Shown here in pieces: positions 1 through 9,306 of a stretch of 64,000 nt of DNA. The notes under the pieces were generated by a model. The model did no database searches. It was given only the letters and a program-made list of their open reading frames with translations, and was not told where the DNA came from. Position 1 is the stretch's first letter; every line of letters begins with the position of its first letter. The position numbers and the translations under genes were made by a program. This DNA comes from Beta vulgaris subsp. vulgaris (lineage: Eukaryota > Streptophyta > Magnoliopsida > Caryophyllales > Amaranthaceae): the NCBI RefSeq assembly GCF_026745355.1, contig NC_079207.1:38901880-38965879 (forward strand), written 5' to 3'.

Positions 1-4
1 TGAA

Positions 5-1274
5 TTGATGCACATGATGCAACAAGGCATGCGTGACAATAGGCGCAACAACTCTCCTAGTCCTGATAGGAGTGCACATACTAGCAACCATGAAGCTAGT
101 TCTGAAGAGGAGGCTAACCATCCAAGGCATAGACAACCACAAAGAGACGACGATCGAGGACTAAGGCTCGACCTCCCTAACTTTGATGGCGCCATGGAGC
201 CCAAAAAGTTCCTAGAATGGCTGCAATGGATGGAAAGAGTCTTTGATTACAAAGACTATGATGATGCTAAGAGGTTTAAGGTAGCTATCCTAAAGCTTAC
301 AGGTTATGCTAGCCTATGGTACAAAAATTTGAGGAACAAGAGGCGCAAGGATGGTAAACCTAGCCTACGTTCATGGGAGAAGTTGAAGACTAGAATGAAG
401 AAGCGCTTCCTCCCTTCTGCTTTCACACAAGATATGTTTAGAAAGCTTCAAGTTTTACAACAACACTCTCTAAGTGTTGAGGAATATGTGGTGGAGTTTG
501 AGAGGATAAACATGTTGTGTGATGTGGATGAGAAGGCCGAGCATAAGATTGCTCGTTTCATTGCTGGGTTGGACAAGAAGCTAGCCAAAAAGGTTGATCT
601 ACAACCCTATTGGAGTTTTGAGGAGGTGGTGCAAGTGGCTATGAGGGCTGAGAAGTATGTTAAGGCCAAGAAAGCCTCCACCTTTAAGCATTTTGTGAAG
701 CAAGGAGATAAACGAAGTGGTGGCGCCAAGAGAGAGGAAGGAAGTAGCTCCACTACCCCTACTAGATTCGACAAGTTTAAGGGGGATAAAGGGAAGTCTT
801 CTACACCTTTAGCCACTGAAGAGAGGCGCATATGCTTCAAGTGCAAGGGCTATGGAAACATCTTAAAGGATTGCCCTAATAATAGAGTGATGACATTAAG
901 GGACATCCAAGAGATTGATGCTGATTATGCTAAGGGAAGCTTCGAAAAAGAGGAGCATGAGGGGGAAAAGGAACATGATGAAGAGGCAGCATATGAAGTA
1001 GACTCAGAAGAGGAGCCAGAGTATGAGGGACAACAACTCATTGGGAGGCATATGCTACACACACAACCACCTTCTTTGGACCACACTCAAAGGGACAATA
1101 TCTTCTTCACTCGTTGCTTGGTCAAACAAAGGGTATGTGATTTGATCATTGACAATGGTAGTTGTGCTAATGTAGTGTCTACCACTCTTATTGATAAACT
1201 ACAATGTCCTACTTCGAATCATCCACGCCCCTACAAACTCAATTGGCTTAGTGATGATAATGGCATCAAGGTGA
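5..1274 (+). pseudogene. gag-protease N-terminal part of gypsy polyprotein
   Basis: This encodes the Gag capsid region and the start of the protease. The Gag core begins near residue 55 with LDLPNFDGAMEPKKFLEWL, a typical plant gypsy Gag start. A zinc knuckle lies near residue 278, CFKCKGYGNILKDC; the usual His of CX2CX4HX4C is Asn here, so nucleic-acid binding is probably impaired. An acidic linker follows, then the retropepsin site LIIDNGSCANVV, where family members usually have D-S/G-G. The frame is open to the CACTA insertion at 1275, which adds foreign codons and a stop at 1361-1363. The first ATG visible is at position 8 but the true start may lie outside the window. Confidence 0.88.
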
Positions 1275-1284
1275 CACTAGTAGA

Positions 1285-1560
1285 AAAACGACGATTTGCG
1301 TCCCCTGATGTGCGTCGCACTGAAACGGAAATGACGCAAAAACCCTCTTTGCGTCGCACATGAAGAAGAGTGTGACGCACATCATAGCTATCTGCGTCGC
1401 ATCGACCAAAGGTGCGTTGCAAAAGCTCAATGTGGGTCGGACCACGTGGCCCATACGACGCAAATGAATTTCACTATATGCGTCGCATCGTATTTGAGTG
1501 CATTGCAAAAGACCAAATTGCGTCGGACCTCATGGCCCATCCGACGCAGATTTGCGGCCC
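1285..1560. repeat. CACTA-1 left subterminal hairpin array
   Basis: About six short inverted-repeat units built on GCGTCGCA or GCGTCGGA, each paired with a nearby reverse complement such as TGACGCA, TGCGTTGCA or CCGACGCA. Unit spacing is roughly 30-60 bases. In the En/Spm family such subterminal motifs bind the TNPA protein. That role is inferred here by analogy only. Confidence 0.8.
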
Positions 1561-1574
1561 ATCCAAATATTTAA

Positions 1575-1960
1575 TTATAACCGAAAAAGTCCCCTCGCTT
1601 CCCTCACTCACCGCGCCTCTTCAATTCCTTCTTCCTTCCTTCGACCTAAAACTCCCCTCTCTCTCTCTACCTCCTCCCTCCCTCATTCAACCCTAAAAAC
1701 TCCTCCCTCTCTCTCTCTAAAAACTTGTCTCTCTCTCTAAAAACTCGTCTCTCTCTTCGTCCCATCACATCCTCCGTCACTCCCTCCCTCCATCCCTCCA
1801 ACTCGTCTCTCTCACCCTAAAATCTTCGTCCGCGCCTCTGCATGTTCCGTCGATCTTCTCTTGGCGTCAAAATCTCATTTCACTATGTGAAGTAGAGGTT
1901 CAGCAATTTCGTTTCTTCGGCGATTTCTTCGAGTATCTTCGTGCATCTCAGGTTTTCAGA
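1575..1960 (+). other. Pyrimidine-rich 5'UTR-like core of CACTA-1
   Basis: CT-microsatellite-like stretches (CTCTCTCTCT) with AAACCCT-type motifs run into a possible splice donor near 1950 (ATCTCAG followed by GTTTTC). This is the usual look of a plant gene's 5' leader. No open frame of note is present. It may be a captured host leader or the element's own promoter region. Confidence 0.5.
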
Positions 1961-2562
1961 TCTACAATTTCGTTTTTTTCATTTTTTCATTTTCTAGATC
2001 TAATTTTCTGTTTTCTTTTTGGCGTTTATGTAGTCTATTTCGTTTTTAATTTTTTAGATCTAATTGTATCAGAAAAATAAAAACGTTCTAAATTAATTTC
2101 ATGCATCTGAAATTTATGGCCTTTATTTTTTTATTTTTTATATCTGATTTTTTACTTTTATTGGCATTTTTCATTTGCAGATCTTTGTAAATTTTCAGCA
2201 AAGAAGTCCGGTTCTTGGCTTGAAAGCAGTTGGTAGATCTTTTACTTTACAATTACGTTTTATTTTTACGTTTGTAATGTTGTTTTTTTTTTTACCGGAC
2301 ATTTGTAATGTAGTTTGTTTACATTTAGTTTACATATCTTTTTACATATTTACAATGTAATTTGTTTTGTATATATTGTATACATCTTTTTACATTTTAC
2401 ATGTCTGTATCTAATATTTACACATTAATGTAAAGGTTTGTTTGTATATTTACATATCAATGCAAAACTATTGCGATTTTAAGTCATGATTTTAAGTCAT
2501 GTTGATTTGAGAGAAAAAAAGCTGAAAATTTTAAATTTAAAAAAAAATGCAAATTTCAGTAA

Positions 2563-2860
2563 TTTGCGTCGCACCTATTGCCACATGCGACGCAAATTAC
2601 TGACCTGCTGGGTACTCTTTGAAATTAGAATCTGCTGGGTACTCTTTAGCTTAATATGCGTCGCACAATGCTGACGATGCGACGCAGATGCTTGATTTGC
2701 GTCGCACGGTATACAACGTGCGACGCAAATAGGTAAAAGATCTGCGTCGTTTCCGCATACGACGCAAATCATTTATAGGTGATTTGCGTCGAGCCCTGTG
2801 CCGTCGGACCCATGTCCGACGCAAATAGGGGTCCCAGGTCCGACGCAAATCGGCATTTCT
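2563..2860. repeat. CACTA-1 right subterminal hairpin array
   Basis: Five consecutive inverted repeats with stems such as ATTTGCGTCGCAC and GTGCGACGCAAAT around 5-15 base loops. Examples lie at 2564-2600, 2656-2692, 2696-2731, 2740-2769 and 2781-2826. The stems match the left-arm motif, confirming that both arms belong to one element. Confidence 0.85.
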
Positions 2861-2872
2861 CTACTAGTGTGA

Positions 2873-4338
2873 CAAAGCAAGCCTTGATTTTGTTCGAAAT
2901 TGGCAAGTTCAAAGATGAAGTTCTATGTGATGTATGCAACATGGATGCTTGCCACATTCTTTTGGGATGACCACGGCGATATGATCGACATGTGAAGTAT
3001 GATGGGCATACCAATGCATGCATTGCTACTGTGGGAGGTAAGAGGACAGCCTTGAAGCCCTTGACTTCAACTCCTCCAAAGAAAGGCTCATTGTTAGTGA
3101 GTGCTAAAGAGATTGAGAGGGACTTGGAGGAAGAAAACGAAGGGTATCTTTTAATGGTACGTGAGGTAGAAGGGGAGCAGCAAGAGTACAAGGTTCCTAA
3201 ACACCTTGAACGTGTCCTTGATGAGTATAGTGATGTGTTCCCTCAAGACTTACCTCCAGGATTGCTAGATATTCGAGGCATTGAGCATCAAATTGACCTA
3301 GTTCCAGGTGCTTCTTTGCCTAACAAAGATGCTTATGGATGCAATCCTCAAGAGACACAAGAATTACAAAAGCAAATTGAAGAGTTGATGTCCAGGGGAT
3401 ATGTACTTGAAAGCATGAGTCCATGTGCCGTTCTTGCTTTGTTAGTACCCAAGAAAGATGGTACTTGGCGCATGTGCATTGATAGTAGGGCAGTTAACAA
3501 CATCACCATTAAGTATCGTTTTCCTATCCCTAGATTGGATGACTTACTTGATGAATTACATGGTTCTACTATCTTTTCTAAGATTGATTTGAGGAGTGGT
3601 TACAATCAAATAAGAATGAGAGAATGAGACGAGTGGAAAACAACCTTTAAGACTAAGATGGGGCTATATGAGTGGCTTGTTATGCCATTTGGCCTTACTA
3701 ACGCACCTAGCACTTTCATGAGGTTTATGAATGAGGTGTTAAAACCCTTCTTAGGCAGGTGTGTGGTGGTTTATCTTGATGATATACTCGTCAATAGTAG
3801 TAGTGTGGTGGAACATTTAACTCACTTGAAGGAGGTACTTAAGGTGTTGCGCCAACACAAGCTCTATGGGAAGCTAGAGAAGTGCTATTTTCTTGTTCTT
3901 GGGATATATTGTCTCGAAAGATGGCGTTTCAGTTGATCCATCTAAGGTAGAAGCAATCAAGAGTTGGCCTATTCCTTCCACTATTTCTGAGGTACGTTCC
4001 TTCCATGGTCTATCCTCTTTCTATAGAAGGTTTGTGCGCAACTTGAGTAGCATTGTGGCCCCTATGACCGAGTGTATCAAGCAAGGTAAGTTCATATGGA
4101 CCAAGGCAGCCCAACAAGCTTTCGACACTATTAAAGACTTATTGTGCAATACACCTATCCTTGCACTTCTAGATTTCACTCAACCATTTGAAGTCGAATG
4201 TGATGCTAGTGGAGTTGGGATTGGGGCTGTGTTAATACAGAAGAAACGCCCTATTACATACTTTAGTGAGAAGTTGGGTGGTGCTAAGCTCAATTACTCT
4301 ACATATGATAAGGAATTCTATGTAATAGTTCGATCGAG
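2873..4338 (+). pseudogene. Protease end, reverse transcriptase and RNase H start of gypsy pol
   Basis: The frame resumes directly after the CACTA target duplication. A TGA stop at 2968 sits where family members usually carry Arg after LLG, consistent with CGA to TGA decay. RT motifs are clear: LVPKKDGTWRMCIDSRAVN near 3450, FSKIDLRSGYNQIRM near 3580 and the catalytic box YLDDIL at 3772. A second TGA at 3625 interrupts the RT between the GYNQI and MPFGL motifs. The frame shifts near 3895 inside the connection domain. RNase H begins with [16 protein letters not shown] near 4190 and its frame is lost again near 4335. Confidence 0.9.
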
Positions 4339-4379
4339 CACTTGATCATTGGAGTCACTATCTTCGTCCAAGTCATTTT

Positions 4380-5848
4380 GTGCTTCATTCTGATCATGAG
4401 GCATTGAAGTATATACATGGACAACAAAAGTTAAACCCTAGACATGCTAAATGGGTTGAGTTTTTGCAATCTTTTAACTTCTCTTCTAAGTACAATGAAG
4501 GCAAGGCTAATGTGATGGCAGATGCTATGTCCAGAAGGCACTCTTTACTTGGAGTGTTGAGTTCAAGACTCCTTGGGTTTGAGTTGGTGAAGGAGTATTA
4601 CAAGGAAGATGAGAAGTTCAGGGAGATTTTAGGCGCATGCTCCAAGGGATCACATGGTTCTTATGTGCTCAATGATGGCTTCATTTTCAAAGGGGAAAGA
4701 CTATGTATCCCTACTTGTTCTATTCGTGAGCTTTTGGTGAGGGAGGCTCATGGTTGGGGTTTAGCTGGTCACTTTTGAATGGACAAAACTTTGGCTATTT
4801 TACAGGAGCATTTTTATTGGCCAAAGATGCAAGGTGATGTTCAAGGGGTTATCTCAAGGTATGCTACATGTCAAAAAGCCAAAAGCACTTTTCACCAAGG
4901 TTTGTACACTCCTCTACCTATTCCTAATGGTCCTTGGGAGGATGTGACTATGGATTTTATTGTAGGATTGCATAGAACACAAAGGGGCAAGGATTCGATT
5001 ATGGTGGTCATTGATAGGTTCTCTAAGATGGCACACTTTGTTCCTTGTCACAAGACAGATGATGCTTCAAAGGTGGCTGATTTGTATTGTAAGGAGGTCA
5101 TTCGACTACATGGTGTTCCTAAAACCATTGTGAGTGATAGGGATACTAAGTTCATGAGCTACTTTTGGAAGACACTATGGAAGCTCCTTTGTACAACGTT
5201 ATGCTTTAGTACTTCACACCATCCTCAAACTGATAGGCAAACTGAAGTGACTAATAGGACTTTAGGCGCCTTACTTAGAGGGTTGGTAAGTAAGAGTACC
5301 AAGATTGGGATGTGAAGCTTGCATATGCTGAGTTTGCTTATAATAGGTCACCTACTTATGCCACAAGATGCTCTCTATTTGAGGTTGTCTATGGTAGGAA
5401 CCCTAGGGTGCCTATCGATCTTATTCCCTTCCCTAGTGATGAAGTTTATCATGTGGATGCTAAGGAGAAGGGGCAAGCAAAGCTAAAGTTTCATGCACAA
5501 GTCAAGGCCATAATTGAGAAAGTGAACGCCAAATATCAACAACTAGCTAATAAGAATCGAGTACAACATATGTTTAAGGTTGGTGATTTGGTTTTATTGC
5601 ACTTAAGGAAGGAAAGGTTCCCAACCCTTCGAAAGAATAAGCTTATGCCACGCTCAGATGGTCCTTTTAAGATTGTAGAGAAGGTTAATGACAATGCCTT
5701 CAAGCTTGACTTACCTGGAGACTACAATGTAAGTGCCACTGTGAATGTGGGGGATTTGGCTCATGTCCATGATGATGATATGGCTCAATTGAGGTCAATT
5801 GTTTCTAAAGAAGAGGATGATGATACAGGAGTAGTGGATGCAAGTTAA
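4380..5848 (+). pseudogene. RNase H end and integrase of gypsy pol
   Basis: RNase H continues with TDH-like LHSDHEALKYI and ends at NVMADAMSRR. The integrase zinc finger keeps both His residues but one expected Cys is Tyr (RYATCQKAK). The catalytic triad is visible: Asp in TMDFIVG (about 4953), Asp in VSDRDTKF (about 5140) and Glu in [10 protein letters not shown] (about 5245). The C-terminal domain has the plant motif VGDLVLLHLRKERFP and ends at the stop at 5846-5848. A TGA at 4776 and a frame change at 5312 break the gene. Confidence 0.88.
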
Positions 5849-5960
5849 CTAGCTCTTGTACAGAAGCATGTGTCAATAAAACTTGGCTCAATTAATGTAC
5901 ATGGAGGACTCTTCTTGGGGATGACTACAAGGGTGGTAGCATGCTTGCTAACCAACCTAG
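5849..5960 (+). other. Post-pol untranslated stretch of the gypsy element
   Basis: Non-coding sequence between the pol stop and the presumed 3' LTR. It includes a weakly purine-rich part (ACAAGGGTGGTAG near 5930) that could be the polypurine tract. The assignment is weak. Confidence 0.4.
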
Positions 5961-5967
5961 GTGGCGT

Positions 5968-6470
5968 GTGACATGGTACATTTCATGAGAGTTCTAGTTC
6001 TGTTAGAACTCATATCTTTATTGCTTTCCTAGTTCTACTTGTCTTAGGAATCATGGTTTTGCCTACGTTCTTAAAACGATGGATTTTACACGATTCAAGG
6101 AGTCTAGAGAGTATAGGACTTAGGGACTTTTCCTAAGCCTATTAGGGTTCTTATTTATGTTTCCTATTAGGAGTAGTCTATTTGTTTCCTATTAGGATTA
6201 CTATGTTAAACTAGTATAAATAAGGTGTATGTAGTTCGAATTTTAATACAGTGAATTCATTAAGATTTCGTGAGTTTAAACTTGAGTGCTTATACAAATT
6301 ATCTTGATTGTTGGTGGCTTTGCCTTTATACATTCAAAACCCTTAGATTTATTCCATGTGGTGGCTTGGCCTGTATCATTGAATAAACTAAGTACTATCC
6401 TAGTTCTTTGGTTTTCTTTACATTGTTCGAACTTTACTACTTGATCACAATATCATTCAGTAGTATTCTG
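5968..6470 (+). repeat. Probable 3' LTR of the gypsy element (limits approximate)
   Basis: The segment starts near a TGTGACATGG box, has repeated TTTCCTATTAGGATTA-like motifs, a good TATA box (TATAAATAAG near 6216) and a following transcript-like leader. Its layout parallels the solo LTR at 12510, which starts TGGTGACATGG and also has TTTCCTAG-T-GGATTA repeats before a TATA. No 5' LTR is in the window, so the ends cannot be fixed. Confidence 0.6.
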
Positions 6471-7160
6471 AATCTGGCTTGTTCCATTGTTCTAAGGTGG
6501 TCAACATACCGTTCTCTAGAATTGCTAAATTTAGTTGAAAAGAACAATCTCTCATTATCCCCTCACCTCTTCTTCTAGCCATTGTGAAATCCATGAAGAA
6601 GGTTCGTTTAGGACGTACCCCTACAAGATAATTTTGTAATATCCAATAAGGATCCACATCATGAATCATAAGATTACACCATATTTGGCATGCACATTTG
6701 TATTTCCTTTGACAAAAATCTTTCTTAGATATCTCTAGGGCATATCAGGTTGCCATATTTCTTCCATTATGGTTTTATCCTATGATTTGCAAACCAATAG
6801 GGAAGTAACTTGATCATCTTTTGCAAGTTTTGGAAATATCATTCTTGCATTAGATCTAAATTGGACCCTATTTGAAAGGCTTTAGATCCCCTTGTATAAT
6901 AGGATTATTGCCAAAACATTTCTTAATAGAAGAAGTCTATCTAATGGATTCTCTCTTCATAAGTTCAACCTTATCTCAGATATAATATCCAATGCCGTAT
7001 GATGATCTGGGCACTTTAATGGATATGGTGCATATATTGGAGTAGTTGACGAAACACAGATAAGCGAGTGTAATCCATTCTTAAATCTCAAGTCTTTTGG
7101 AGATAAATATATATTATGTATATATATAAGGACTTGAATTTTTCTTTTTATCCACTCAGT
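6457..7160 (-). pseudogene. Unidentified degraded coding segment (P4)
   Basis: The minus strand keeps coding character across this stretch. The best-preserved part (6457-6669) is 70 codons ending in TTLEQWNKPDSEYY, preceded by other-frame segments containing YLSPKDLRFKNGL and FPKLAKDDQVTSL. Stops and frameshifts separate them. I recognise no family. It lies downstream of, and in the same orientation as, P3 (7369-8100), and further segments P2 and P1 lie beyond the Tat insertion. It could be part of a retroelement's accessory region or an old integrated virus. Neither is supported by a motif I can name. Confidence 0.4.
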
Positions 7161-7368
7161 TTCTTAACTGCTCATTCATAGGAACAATTTATTGAGAAAC
7201 ATAAGCATAGACGAACACGTGTTATTTCATTTCATTTTGATGAAATAAAATTTAATTATTTAAAATCGAATGATTAACAATACGATTAAGAAAATTACTT
7301 TTCGAAGTAATTTCATAAATATATAGATTAAAATTCATCTATTTGTCGACAAATTACTTCATTTCTAA

Positions 7369-8100
7369 TTAATTAAAAGCATTTATAGATAGCATTTGGA
7401 GATTCTCTCTACATACAAGTCCTACCATTGCATGATATTCTTCATCTTCTACTTCTCGCCTCGCCATACTCCTTATGACTGGAAAATAGTGACAATCTTC
7501 AGGGAGTAGTTGAACTTGGCTTTGAAGATCAGCCTATAGTTATTGTCCCATGCATTCCTCTTGTTAATTAGGGCTGGACACATCCATGAGAAGACATTCT
7601 TTGGGGTCCATAGTTCCGAAAGTTTACATACCCATTTGAAGTGTACTATCCCTCCCTCAATTTTCTGTTGGCCTTCTTCTACCCTCACCACCTTGGCAAT
7701 AGTTTGGGTACATGAGAGAATTAGGCACTTTCCTTATGCCCAATTCAAAGTCTATGGCCTTGGGAAATTAAAGGTATTGGTTACCTCTTTTTCCCACTTT
7801 TTATGGACCGTTAGCAGTTGATCTTGTGATCTTTCGATTAGCTTTGGCCATATGTGGGTAGACAATAGATCCATGTGAGCACCAACTTTGGTGGCGCTTG
7901 ATTCTGCCAATGTCAAGTCTTCTGGCTCCACTATGGGATTAGCGCCAAATATATATCCTTGACATTTCCCCCTCCCATTGTGTTGTCTTAGTTGCTATGA
8001 AGGCTTCTTTGTCTTCATTTATGGTGTAAAAAGCACGATGATGGTTGAAGCAGTCATCATCAAAGTCAGTCGCTAAATTTGCATAGGCTTCATTATCCAT
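7369..8100 (-). pseudogene. Unidentified degraded gene (P3), about 220 codons
   Basis: It starts at an ATG at 8098-8100 (MDNEAYANLATDFDDD) and ends at a TAA at 7369. One or two frameshifts and a few stops fall inside. Recognisable stretches are INEDKEAFIATKTTQW near the start, then DLLSTHMWPKLIERSQDQLL, and later a hydrophobic C-terminal region with SKIR-like FKAKFNYSLKIVTIF. A TATA box (8192-8199, minus strand) lies about 95 bases before the ATG. No family assigned. The P3 start is only 195 bases from the Tat 3' LTR at 8296. Confidence 0.45.
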
Positions 8101-8191
8101 CTTTTTTAAACTTTTTCAAGGTGAAAGTGAATTAATGAAGATGCTTGCTAAACCAACTTCTTTAAATAACCGATTTATTTTCTTAACGGTC

Positions 8192-8199
8192 ATTTATAA
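8192..8199 (-). promoter_or_regulatory. TATA box before P3
   Basis: TATAAATG on the minus strand, about 95 bases upstream of the P3 ATG. Similar boxes precede P1 and P2. The match is good but short. Confidence 0.4.
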
Positions 8200-8290
8200 T
8201 AACTTTTAGGGTCAGTTAATAATTAAACATTTGGATCCTTTTTCGAGAAGTTTAAGAGGCATTTTTACCAATTTATTGGCAATGATGATA

Positions 8291-8295
8291 TTATG
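8291..8295. other. Target site duplication of Tat-1, left copy
   Basis: TTATG just outside the left LTR. The right counterpart at 46909-46913 is TTTTG, matching at four of five bases. Confidence 0.6.
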
Positions 8296-8905
8296 TGTTA
8301 CGTAGTTCTTGACTCGTAAAATACTGCTATTCCCACAACATGTTCTTCAATAAGAGACTTGTGCAACAATGCCCTGACTAGAATAACCCGAACATGAGCT
8401 CCGCTTCTGGACTTGCAAAAAGGGACCTCCTCTGGAGGTTTAAGTGGGGTTCCCCCTCCGAAGCTTAAGTCAGATATCAGGAGTAATGAAGGAAATTTTT
8501 TAGAGAGAGAGTGTAGAGAGAGAGAGAATTATGATAAACTAACAGTATATTGCTCTGAAAGACGTACCTTTCTCTTGATTTCAAGGACTATTTATAGTGT
8601 TTGAGATAATTGATGTACCCTGAGGTCACCCTAATTTAGGAGCACCTGATTGGATAAACAATAAAATCATAACATGTGGAAGACATTCATTAGAGAGTAC
8701 ACATCATCCAACTTTATGCGAATGCCCTTTTTGGGACTCTCGGCCAAAGTACAAGACTCTGGGCCCAAGTAGAATAAGGCCAGAAACATGGGCTTGTACT
8801 TCTTCCAATTTGGGCCTATACATTCTTCAAAAGGGAAGGGATACGCGTATGACCCAGATGGATCCACGTGTCTAGGTTAAAGTCGCCGATCTTTAAGCTA
8901 CAACA
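8296..8905 (-). repeat. Tat-1 3' LTR
   Basis: On the + strand it begins TGTTACGTAGTTCTTGACTC and ends GCTACAACA. It aligns along its whole length with 46286-46908, with scattered substitutions. Shared landmarks are AAAAAGGGACCT, CTCCGAAGCTTAAGTCAG and GACCCAGATGGATCCA. Divergence between the two copies implies an old insertion. Confidence 0.9.
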
Positions 8906-8922
8906 TTTTCCCTAAAAGAGGT
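8906..8922 (-). other. Polypurine tract of Tat-1
   Basis: On the minus strand CCTCTTTTAGGGAAAA runs directly into the LTR start TGTTGTAGC. The AGGGAAAA core next to the LTR fits a plus-strand primer. Confidence 0.65.
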
Positions 8923-9096
8923 ATTTTACCGTTTAGGCGCCCAGACGATTAAAATTCTCTTTTAACTTAAGAGAACTACTTTACTTTTTCAAAAAATGAA
9001 GAAGGCGCCATTTTTCCGGTCTCAACCGGTCAACTCTCAAGGGTTTTTTGAATGAACGGTTATTTTCAAGGGAAGGGGAGGTCATTTTTACCTCCC

Positions 9097-9104
9097 TATA
9101 AATA
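9097..9104 (+). promoter_or_regulatory. TATA box of the Tat-1 antisense gene
   Basis: TATAAATA on the + strand, about 210 bases before the first ATG (9307) of the antisense gene and followed by a C/T-rich leader. It is read opposite to the retroelement. Confidence 0.6.
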
Positions 9105-9306
9105 TTAGCTCTTGTCCTGTTTGAGTTCATTTCACACCATGATAGAAATTTTCTAGAGAGAGACTTGCCCATTTCTTACTGAATTTATAGAAAAAAGTGT
9201 ATTCGTCCAAGATCTTGAAAACTTCAACATCCGCCCGAGTAACTCAATAGTTATCCTTTTCCTTCTTGTTCTCAATTATTTACTTTTCTTTTCCTTTTTT
9301 AGAAAA

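Larger units (their letters stand above)
1275..2869. mobile_element. Non-autonomous CACTA element (CACTA-1) inside gypsy protease
   Basis: The ends are CACTAGTAGAAAAA at 1275 and its near-inverse TTTCTCTACTAGTG ending at 2869. They are flanked by a 3-bp target duplication TGA (1272-1274 and 2870-2872), diagnostic of CACTA transposons. Excising 1275-2869 with one TGA puts the gypsy codons back in frame. Both subterminal zones carry many GCGTCGCA/TGCGACGC motifs in opposing orientation. The middle (about 1575-1960) is pyrimidine-rich and 5'UTR-like, and 1960-2560 is AT-rich. No transposase was seen, so it must depend on an element elsewhere. Confidence 0.95.
1..6470 (+). mobile_element. Ty3/gypsy LTR retrotransposon, 5' truncated by window edge, CACTA-interrupted
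   Basis: Domains run in gypsy order on the + strand: gag with zinc knuckle, aspartic protease, RT, RNase H, integrase, then a putative 3' LTR. The window opens inside gag, so the 5' LTR and PBS are not visible. A CACTA element occupies 1275-2869. Several stops and frameshifts (2968, 3625, about 3895, about 4335, 4776, about 5312) show that the copy is dead. No clear chromodomain was seen after the integrase, so I leave the gypsy lineage open. The end near 6470 is approximate because no LTR pair is available for comparison. Confidence 0.9.
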
